A stretch of DNA of 7,491 bases. Source: Actinomycetota bacterium (GTDB taxonomy: Bacteria; Actinomycetota; Actinomycetes; Nanopelagicales; Nanopelagicaceae). Of this stretch, positions 1 to 6,147 are shown piece by piece; positions within the stretch are counted from its first letter, which is position 1; each line of letters opens with the position of its first letter. The stretch covers positions 1 through 7,491 of the forward strand of contig CANKCT010000040.1 in NCBI GenBank assembly GCA_947480465.1, written 5' to 3'. The position numbers and the translations under genes were made by a program. The notes under the pieces were generated by a model. It had not been told where the DNA came from and did not search any database. It saw nothing but the letters and a program-made list of their open reading frames with translations.

Positions 1-642
1 AAGACAATTACTGAAGAAAACTTAAACGCCCTTGAAGTTGGAATCGTTAACTTAGAACGTCACATTAACAACATCAAAGATGTTTATAACCTTCCGCTGG
101 TCGTGTCAATTAATAACTTCACGAGCGATACTCAGGCCGAAGTTGATTTACTTCGCTCACGGGTTGAAGCCTTGGGGGTAAAGATTGTTCTGGCAACTCA
201 TTGGGCTGATGGTGGGGCAGGAGCTGCAGACTTAGCTCACGCAGTAGTCGAGCTTTGTGAGCAGCCAAATCAGATGAAGTTTGTGTACGAAGATGACCAA
301 AGCCTTTGGGAAAAGATCAACGCGGTAGCCACCAAGATTTATGGTGCTAAGGAAGTTACTGCAGATGCAAAAGTACGGCTCAAGCTCAAAGAGCTAGAAG
401 CCTCCGGCTATGGGAATTTCCCTATTTGCGTGGCGAAAACGCAGTATTCATTTAGTACTGATGCTGCACTACGCGGTGCGCCAAGTGGGCACTCAATCAA
501 TATTCGAGAAGTGAAGCTATCGGCTGGAGCTGAATTTATCGTCATGATCTGTGGCGAAATAATGACGATGCCTGGGCTTCCTAAAATTCCTTCAGCAGAG
601 CGCATAGATTACATCGATGGAAAGGTTGTTGGTCTTTTCTAA
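1..642 (+). CDS. fhs: Formate--tetrahydrofolate ligase (10-formyl-THF synthetase), C-terminal part, 5' truncated
   Basis: The enzyme interconverts formate + THF + ATP and 10-formyl-THF + ADP + Pi in the cytoplasm. The reading frame is open from base 1, and 213 residues are visible out of the roughly 550-560 usual for the family, so the N-terminal part with the ATP-binding P-loop lies outside the window. The GTG at 103 is an internal valine, not a start: conserved Fhs sequence ([10 protein letters not shown]) lies upstream in the same frame. Visible family signatures are the WADGGAG region, [15 protein letters not shown], and the C-terminal block [17 protein letters not shown] ending in GKVVGLF, a typical Fhs terminus. 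The stop TAA overlaps the fdsG start (TAATG). Lying directly upstream of a formate dehydrogenase, it may run in the formate-releasing, ATP-forming direction (inference). Identity is near certain. Confidence 0.96.
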   Translation, partial: KTITEENLNALEVGIVNLERHINNIKDVYNLPLVVSINNFTSDTQAEVDLLRSRVEALGVKIVLATHWADGGAGAADLAHAVVELCEQPNQMKFVYEDDQSLWEKINAVATKIYGAKEVTADAKVRLKLKELEASGYGNFPICVAKTQYSFSTDAALRGAPSGHSINIREVKLSAGAEFIVMICGEIMTMPGLPKIPSAERIDYIDGKVVGLF

Positions 643-1067
643 TGAAGTATGTCCCTTGGTCACAGGATGCTGCACGAATACTTCTTGCGACTCTGCGCGA
701 TGAAGAGGGACCAGTTTTGATGGCGCTGCAGTTGATGCAAAGTGAGTTTGGTTATGTAGATAAGGCAGCAGTAGAGCTCATTGCAAATTTCTTTAATAAG
801 TCACGTGCCGATGTTCATGGTGTATTGACGTTTTATCATGATCTTCGTACAACGCCACCAACTGAACATGTAATTGCATTGTGTGTGGCTGAAGCTTGCC
901 AAGCTGTTGGTTCTCGTGATCTAGAGCAAGTTGTTAAAGAAAAATTTGGTGATGAAGTCCAGAATGCTTACTGTTTTGGAAACTGTGCTCTGGGACCAGC
1001 GGTAATGGTTGATGGAAAACTAATTGGCCGAGCGAACCTTAAAAAGATTTCGGCGGCGCGGTTATGA
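642..1067 (+). CDS. fdsG: NAD+-dependent formate dehydrogenase, gamma subunit (NuoE-like [2Fe-2S] protein)
   Basis: This is the small electron-transfer subunit of the soluble formate dehydrogenase, homologous to NuoE (24 kDa subunit) of complex I. It has 141 residues: a helical N-terminal part (about 1-70, including the family motif VLTFYHDLRT) and a thioredoxin-like ferredoxin domain. All four [2Fe-2S] ligands are present in the standard spacing: C81-x4-C86 and C111-x3-C115, followed by the family's ALGPAVMVDG stretch. The length is slightly shorter than typical FdsG/NuoE. The ATG overlaps the fhs stop by one base and the gene's TGA overlaps the fdsB ATG by four bases. No strong ribosome binding site is visible, so translation probably depends on coupling. 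HoxE or a complex I NuoE are alternatives, but the fdsB-fdsA neighbours settle it as FdsG. Confidence 0.94.
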   Translation: MKYVPWSQDAARILLATLRDEEGPVLMALQLMQSEFGYVDKAAVELIANFFNKSRADVHGVLTFYHDLRTTPPTEHVIALCVAEACQAVGSRDLEQVVKEKFGDEVQNAYCFGNCALGPAVMVDGKLIGRANLKKISAARL

Positions 1068-2587
1068 AAGTTTTTGTACCAGGTGATAGTGCCGCAATTT
1101 CTGTTGGAGCCAACGATGTCGCCGCAGCGATTACGACAATTGATCCATCGATTGAGATTATTCGTAATGGATCTCGTGGTGCCTTGTGGCTTGAAACTTT
1201 AGTTGAAGTGGAAACACCATCTGGTCGTATTGCTTATGGTCCAGTCAGTGCCCACGATGTTAGTTCGCTTTTTGAAGCTGATTTTCTTCATGGAGGATCA
1301 CACGCTTTATACCTAGGAAAGACTGATGAGATCGCTTGGTTAGCCAATCAAGATCGAGTCACATTCGCACGAGTTGGAATCATTGATCCCATATCTCTTG
1401 CGGATTACCGTGCTCAAGGTGGCTTAATTGGCTTGCAGCGAGCCCTTAATTTATCGCCCGATGAAGTCATACAAACGGTAACAGAGTCGGGTTTACGCGG
1501 CCGAGGTGGTGCAGGTTTTCCTGCGGGAATTAAATGGAAAACCGTCGCCCAGACAGTAAGTGAACAAAAATATATTTGTTGTAACGCCGATGAGGGTGAT
1601 AGCGGAACATTTGCTGATCGAATGCTCATTGAAGGAGACCCATTCACTCTCATCGAAGGAATGGTAATTGCGGCCATAGCGGTAGGTGCAACTAAAGGTT
1701 TTGTATACATACGCTCTGAATACCCACAAGCAATTTCTACGTTTCAAAAGGCAATCGATGTCGCCCGAAACAATCAAGTGCTGGGTGATGGGGTATTAGG
1801 TTCTGCGCATGCATTTGATATTCAGATTCGTGTTGGAGCCGGTTCGTATGTCTGTGGCGAAGAAACGGCAATGCTGGAAAGTATTGAAGGCAAGCGTGGA
1901 GTAGTCCGCGCTAAGCCACCGTTGCCAGCGATTGAAGGTTTGTTCGGTAAACCAACAGTTATTAATAATGTGCTTACACTTTCAACGGTTCCGATGATTT
2001 TGGCTGATGGGGCTGATGCCTACAAAGCACGAGGCGTTGGTAGATCACTTGGTACGCAAGTATTTCAGTTAGCTGGAAACATTGCTCGTGGCGGAATAGT
2101 TGAAACAGCTTTTGGCATAACGCTCAATGAATTGGTCAATACATATGGTGGAGGAACTTTGACTGGGCGTCCATTGCGTGCAGTACAGATTGGTGGACCT
2201 CTTGGTGCGTATTTTTCAACTGCCCAGTTTGAAACGTCGATGGATTATGAGTCGCTGATCGCAGCCGGTGGAATGCTGGGACATGGTGGAGTTGTTGTTT
2301 TTGATGACAGTGTTGATCTAGCAGTGCAAGCTAAGTTCGCCATGGAGTTCTGTGCCATCGAATCCTGCGGTAAATGCACTCCATGTCGCATCGGCTCTAC
2401 GCGCGGTGCTGAAACTATCGATTTGATAATTCAAGGCGTAAGAGTTGATGAAAATAAGAAACTCCTGCTTGATTTATGCGAGGTCATGACTGATGGTTCG
2501 CTGTGCGCCATGGGCGGTTTGACCCCATTGCCAGTAAAAAGTGCGATGATTAACTTCCCATCAGATTTCACTGGAGTCCGCACATGA
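1064..2587 (+). CDS. fdsB: NAD+-dependent formate dehydrogenase, beta subunit (NuoF-like flavoprotein diaphorase)
   Basis: This subunit carries FMN and the NAD+ site and passes electrons from the FdsA clusters to NAD+. In its 507 residues, positions 1-100 form an N-terminal thioredoxin-like extension that lacks cluster cysteines (MKVFVPGDSA start), typical of Fds/Hox-type flavoproteins rather than plain NuoF. The FMN/NADH-binding core follows, with GLRGRGGAGFPAGIKW at 143-158, NADEGDSGTF at 174-183 and GAGSYVCGEETAMLESIEG at 258-276. An SLBB-like region follows at about 330-390. The C-terminal [4Fe-4S] domain has C435-x2-C438-x2-C441 and C481, the canonical NuoF spacing of 39 residues. The gene starts in the ATGA overlap with fdsG and ends in another ATGA overlap with fdsA. 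With FdsG it forms the diaphorase module. The neighbouring formate-dehydrogenase alpha gene excludes a hydrogenase (HoxF) role. Confidence 0.95.
   Translation: MKVFVPGDSAAISVGANDVAAAITTIDPSIEIIRNGSRGALWLETLVEVETPSGRIAYGPVSAHDVSSLFEADFLHGGSHALYLGKTDEIAWLANQDRVTFARVGIIDPISLADYRAQGGLIGLQRALNLSPDEVIQTVTESGLRGRGGAGFPAGIKWKTVAQTVSEQKYICCNADEGDSGTFADRMLIEGDPFTLIEGMVIAAIAVGATKGFVYIRSEYPQAISTFQKAIDVARNNQVLGDGVLGSAHAFDIQIRVGAGSYVCGEETAMLESIEGKRGVVRAKPPLPAIEGLFGKPTVINNVLTLSTVPMILADGADAYKARGVGRSLGTQVFQLAGNIARGGIVETAFGITLNELVNTYGGGTLTGRPLRAVQIGGPLGAYFSTAQFETSMDYESLIAAGGMLGHGGVVVFDDSVDLAVQAKFAMEFCAIESCGKCTPCRIGSTRGAETIDLIIQGVRVDENKKLLLDLCEVMTDGSLCAMGGLTPLPVKSAMINFPSDFTGVRT
2573..2576 (+). promoter_or_regulatory. 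Ribosome binding site of fdsA, inside the end of fdsB
   Basis: A GGAG lies 7 bases before the ATG at 2584. This favours that start over the second in-frame ATG at 2590, which would be 13 bases away. It is the clearest Shine-Dalgarno sequence in the plus-strand operon; the other junctions have only weak candidates. Confidence 0.55.
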
Positions 2588-5577
2588 CAATGATCTTTGA
2601 GCCGGATTTTGGAACACCTGCCAGTGAGCGCACTGATCAAGTCAGCCTAGAAATCGATGGACGTTCTATAACTGTTGCAGCAGATACTTCAATTATGCGT
2701 GCAGCTCTTGAAGCGGGTATTGATATTCCAAAGCTGTGTTCTACCGACCGTTTGAAAGCATTTGGTTCGTGCCGTTTGTGCGTCATTCAAGTTGATGGCC
2801 GCAATGGCACACCTTCATCATGTACTACGCCTGTCGCCGAAGGAATGAAAGTTTCAACACAATCGGAAAAACTGGATCGAATTCGCAAAGGCGTCATGGA
2901 GTTATATTTATCTGATCACCCGGCAGATTGTGCAACGGGGGATGAGTGTGAGGTCCATGGAGTTGCGAAGAAAATTGGGATAACTACCAGCCGCTACACA
3001 AATACCGAAACCCACTTAGATTTAGTCAAAGACGAAAGTAATCCTTACTTTACTTTTGATTCTACCGAGTGCATTGTCTGTAATCGTTGCGTACGTGCCT
3101 GTGATGAGGTCCAAGGAACCTTCGCCTTAACCATCGAGAATCGTGGCTTTGAAGCTCGAGTATCTTCGTCAGGCACATCGTTTATTGAGAGCGAATGCGT
3201 TTCCTGTGGTGCATGTGTTCAAGCATGTCCAACTGGGGCACTCACCGAAAAAACGCTGCTGACTATTGGCGCACCGACTTCTTCAGTTATTACAACGTGT
3301 GCATATTGCGGAGTGGGCTGCTCATTTAAAGCCGAAATGCGCGGAGACGAACTTGTACGCATGGTTCCGCTTAAAACTGGCGGAGCAAATGAAGGCCACT
3401 CATGCGTGAAGGGTCGCTTTGCTTATGGCTATGCGACTCACACAGATCGCATCACAAGACCCATGATTCGCGCTGCAATTACTGATGCCTGGAAAGAGGT
3501 TTCTTGGGAAGAAGCTATTGCATATGCAGCGAATGGCTTAAAGAAAATACAGAGTGAAAGCGGCATTAATTCAATTGGAGGAATAACCTCATCGCGTTGT
3601 ACGAATGAAGAGGTATTCGTTGTTCAAAAGATGGTCCGAGCAGCTTTTGGCAATAACAATGTAGATACCTGTGCCCGCGTCTGTCATTCACCAACTGGGT
3701 ATGGCTTAGGTCAGACCTTTGGCACTTCAGCAGGTACTCAGGATTTTGAATCAGTTGAACACAGTGATGTCATTATGTTAATTGGTGCTAATCCAACATC
3801 TGCACATCCAGTTTTTGCATCCCGTATGAAACAGGCGATTCGTAAAGGTGCCAAGCTGATCATCATTGATCCTCGAGTTATCGCGTTGGTTCGAACTCCA
3901 GGTGTTGTTGCCGAACATCATTTACAGTTAATGCCCGGTACGAATGTCGCAGTTATTAACGCTCTTGCCCATGTAATCGCAACAGATGGTTTGATTAAAC
4001 GAGAGTTTGTTGAAGCGCGATGTGACATGCAGTCATTTACTGAGTGGGAAAAATTTATATCCCTACCTGAAAACTCACCTGAGGCATTAGAGGCATCATC
4101 ACGAGTTCCTGCTTCAGAAATTCGTGCCGCTGCGCACCTCTTTGCAAATGCAAAGAATGGTTCAATTTATTATGGCCTTGGCGTTACCGAACACAGCCAG
4201 GGTTCGACAATGGTTATGGGTATAGCAAACCTTGCTATGGCAACCGGCAATATTGGTCGCAAAGGTGTTGGAGTTAATCCACTGCGTGGCCAGAATAATG
4301 TGCAAGGTTCATGCGATATGGGTTCATTCCCGCACGAGCTGTCAGGTTATCGACACATTTCCAATCCTGATACCAGAAAGATTTTTAATGATGCATGGGG
4401 CATTGAGCTACAAGCAGTTCCTGGAATGCGAATCCCCAACATGTTTGACGCTGCTATTGCCGGTCAATATCGCGGAATTTATGTACAAGGCGAAGATATT
4501 GCGCAGTCGGATCCAAATACATCCCATGTGCATGCCGCGCTGCGCGCAATGGATATGGTCATAGTTCAGGATCTATTTCTCAATGAGACAGCTAAATTCG
4601 CGCATGTTTTCCTACCTGGTACATCATTTTTGGAAAAAGACGGCACTTTTACTAACGCAGAGCGACGAATTAATCGAGTCCGCCCAGTAATGAAATCCAA
4701 GACCGGCAAGAGTGAGTTTGAAGTTACTTGTGATTTAGCTACAGCTATGGGTTACCCAATGTCATACGAAAATGGTGCAGCGATTATGGATGAGATCGCG
4801 GCAACTACTCCAACTTTTTCTGGAGTTTCATTTACCAAGTTGGATGAAGTAGGCAGCCTTCAATGGCCATGTAATGAAGCAAATCCTGAGGGTACCCCGA
4901 TGATGCACGTTGATAAATTTGTTCGTGGTGAAGGTCAGTTTATGAAGACGCCTTATGTACCAACGGATGAAAAAGCAACGCGCAAGTATCCGTTATTGCT
5001 CACCACTGGGCGCGTCTTAAGTCAATACAACGTTGGAGCACAAACGCGCCGTACGGCAAATAATATTTGGCACAGTGAAGATATTTTAGATCTGCACGAA
5101 AGTGATGCACTTCTGCGAGGAATCGAGGATGGTTCTTGGGTAAAGCTTTCCAGCCGCGTAGGTGAAACGATTATGAAAGCACGAATTACGGATGAGGTCC
5201 CTGCAGGTGTTGTTTATACGACTTTTCACTTTCCAGAAAGTGGCGCAAATGTCATCACAACCGATTACTCGGATTGGGCCACAAACTGCCCAGAGTACAA
5301 AGTAACGGCGGTAGAAATCTCACCAAGCATTAAAGGACCGGGGGATATGGTGGAGACTCACATCAGTGGAGACCCACAGTTAGATTCCATTATTAGAATG
5401 GCAAATCAAATCGCTGCAAATGTTCCAGAAAGCAGTGCCCCAGAGATTCAGATAGCTCACCATTTGGTTCAATTCTGGACACCATCCATGATTGAAAGAT
5501 TGCGCAGTGATGTAGACACTTCAAAGCTGACACTAAACGTTCGAAAAGCTATTGATATTTTATTGGTGACCAATTAA
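2584..5577 (+). CDS. fdsA: NAD+-dependent formate dehydrogenase, molybdenum alpha subunit fused to a delta-subunit domain (FdsA-FdsD)
   Basis: This is the catalytic subunit that oxidises formate to CO2 at a bis-MGD molybdenum (or tungsten) centre. It has 997 residues. Domains in order: a NuoG-like [2Fe-2S] domain (C52, C63, C66, C80); the region of the His-ligated [4Fe-4S] cluster (H112, C116, C122, apparently one Cys short); two ferredoxin [4Fe-4S] motifs (C163/166/169/173 and C205/208/211/215); the molybdoprotein [4Fe-4S] motif (C239, C242, C246, C274, with K276 after it); the catalytic core; and the MGD-binding C-terminal domain (about 800-912). The metal ligand is C367 in CARVCHSPTG, followed by H368, so it is a cysteine and not a selenocysteine enzyme. 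R568 in NPLRGQNNVQG matches the formate-site arginine of the family. Residues 933-997 resemble FdsD. The gene overlaps fdsB by ATGA, and its end overlaps the opposing gene by 18 bases. Confidence 0.95.
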   Translation: MTMIFEPDFGTPASERTDQVSLEIDGRSITVAADTSIMRAALEAGIDIPKLCSTDRLKAFGSCRLCVIQVDGRNGTPSSCTTPVAEGMKVSTQSEKLDRIRKGVMELYLSDHPADCATGDECEVHGVAKKIGITTSRYTNTETHLDLVKDESNPYFTFDSTECIVCNRCVRACDEVQGTFALTIENRGFEARVSSSGTSFIESECVSCGACVQACPTGALTEKTLLTIGAPTSSVITTCAYCGVGCSFKAEMRGDELVRMVPLKTGGANEGHSCVKGRFAYGYATHTDRITRPMIRAAITDAWKEVSWEEAIAYAANGLKKIQSESGINSIGGITSSRCTNEEVFVVQKMVRAAFGNNNVDTCARVCHSPTGYGLGQTFGTSAGTQDFESVEHSDVIMLIGANPTSAHPVFASRMKQAIRKGAKLIIIDPRVIALVRTPGVVAEHHLQLMPGTNVAVINALAHVIATDGLIKREFVEARCDMQSFTEWEKFISLPENSPEALEASSRVPASEIRAAAHLFANAKNGSIYYGLGVTEHSQGSTMVMGIANLAMATGNIGRKGVGVNPLRGQNNVQGSCDMGSFPHELSGYRHISNPDTRKIFNDAWGIELQAVPGMRIPNMFDAAIAGQYRGIYVQGEDIAQSDPNTSHVHAALRAMDMVIVQDLFLNETAKFAHVFLPGTSFLEKDGTFTNAERRINRVRPVMKSKTGKSEFEVTCDLATAMGYPMSYENGAAIMDEIAATTPTFSGVSFTKLDEVGSLQWPCNEANPEGTPMMHVDKFVRGEGQFMKTPYVPTDEKATRKYPLLLTTGRVLSQYNVGAQTRRTANNIWHSEDILDLHESDALLRGIEDGSWVKLSSRVGETIMKARITDEVPAGVVYTTFHFPESGANVITTDYSDWATNCPEYKVTAVEISPSIKGPGDMVETHISGDPQLDSIIRMANQIAANVPESSAPEIQIAHHLVQFWTPSMIERLRSDVDTSKLTLNVRKAIDILLVTN
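5380..5574 (+). other. FdsD-like (formate dehydrogenase delta subunit) domain at the C-terminus of FdsA
   Basis: Residues 933-997 of the alpha subunit follow a linker of about 20 residues (913-932) after the MGD-binding domain. They carry features I recall from the stand-alone delta subunit: IIRMANQIA near the start, a central HHLVQFWTPSMIERL segment, and a terminal LNVRKAIDIL helix. The length (65 residues) fits FdsD, which is normally a separate protein of about 70-80 residues. No separate fdsD gene follows. The delta subunit is known to be needed for active Fds in some bacteria; a role in assembly here is inference. The match is from memory of the family, not from a search. Confidence 0.8.
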
Positions 5578-6147
5578 TTCTAAAACTTGTTTGGTTAAGC
5601 CCGCATAGCCAGCCGATTGGATCTCTAATGGCAATCCAATCTCCCGTGCGGCATCCATGGCTGCTTGTTCAAGTTCAGGGGTTCGTCTTTGTGCTAACCA
5701 GATAACTCGAGAGTAATTCTTGAAATAGTCATCCCGAAGATGCGGATACTTGTCTAAGCCAAGTTCTACGATGACACTTCGATGAAAAGATTTAACAAGA
5801 AAGTCTGTTAAAAAATAAGTACCAGCATTGTCAACCATAATCCGTTCAATTTCACTAGCACCGGCAAAGATGTCATAACAGTGATTTCCGACCAGGCGCT
5901 TTACGCCATGTCGTGCGATTACTTCATCTAAAGCTCCGTACGTTCCACAATCAGCATAAGCAACTGCAAAAGAGCTGTGCTTATCTCGGATTTGAATCAG
6001 GAGCGCATCAACTTCACTAGCGATTTTTTCAGGTCTGTTATGCAGCAACGGTGGGAGAGGATAGATGGTTATATCGAGTGATTCTTCTGCAGAAATCTCA
6101 GCAATATGTGTTGCTAATGCACCGCAAGCAACAATGCCAACGCTCAT
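5560..6147 (-). CDS. DUF1638 family protein, probable accessory to corrinoid methyl transfer
   Basis: This 195-residue soluble protein has no signal peptide or membrane segment. I recognise DUF1638 from its conserved blocks: VACGALA at the N-terminus (C8), LPPLLHNRPE (H36), YADCGTYGALD (C67), GNHCYDIFAG (H89, C90), GTYFLTDFL at 109-117, and LGLDKYPHLRDDYFKNY in the second half. Three conserved cysteines and at least two histidines could bind a metal or a cofactor, but no function is established that I know of. It starts in an ATGA overlap with the upstream RACo-like gene, without a clear Shine-Dalgarno sequence, so the two are probably coupled in translation. I know the family from neighbourhoods of corrinoid proteins, methyl-THF methyltransferases and RACo-like activators, and this context agrees. 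The family call is confident; the role is inferred. Its 3' end overlaps the end of fdsA on the other strand. Confidence 0.88.
   Translation of the reverse strand: MSVGIVACGALATHIAEISAEESLDITIYPLPPLLHNRPEKIASEVDALLIQIRDKHSSFAVAYADCGTYGALDEVIARHGVKRLVGNHCYDIFAGASEIERIMVDNAGTYFLTDFLVKSFHRSVIVELGLDKYPHLRDDYFKNYSRVIWLAQRRTPELEQAAMDAAREIGLPLEIQSAGYAGLTKQVLELIGHQ

Noticed and set aside
103..642. A complete 179-residue gene starting at GTG 103
   Set aside because: The frame is open to base 1 with recognisable Fhs sequence upstream of 103, so this is the tail of a longer gene.
3661..3720. Possible selenocysteine formate dehydrogenase
   Set aside because: The metal-ligand position is a TGT cysteine codon (residue 367) and no in-frame TGA occurs before the TAA at 5575.
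642..5577. Complex I (nuoEFG) or NAD-linked hydrogenase (hox) operon
   Set aside because: The large subunit has the full formate-dehydrogenase active site (CARVCH, NPLRGQNNVQG), and no other nuo or hydrogenase genes follow.
5557..5583. Hairpin at the convergent junction as an intrinsic bidirectional terminator
   Set aside because: The stem is only 5-6 mostly AT pairs with a minimal loop and no T-tract follows on either strand.
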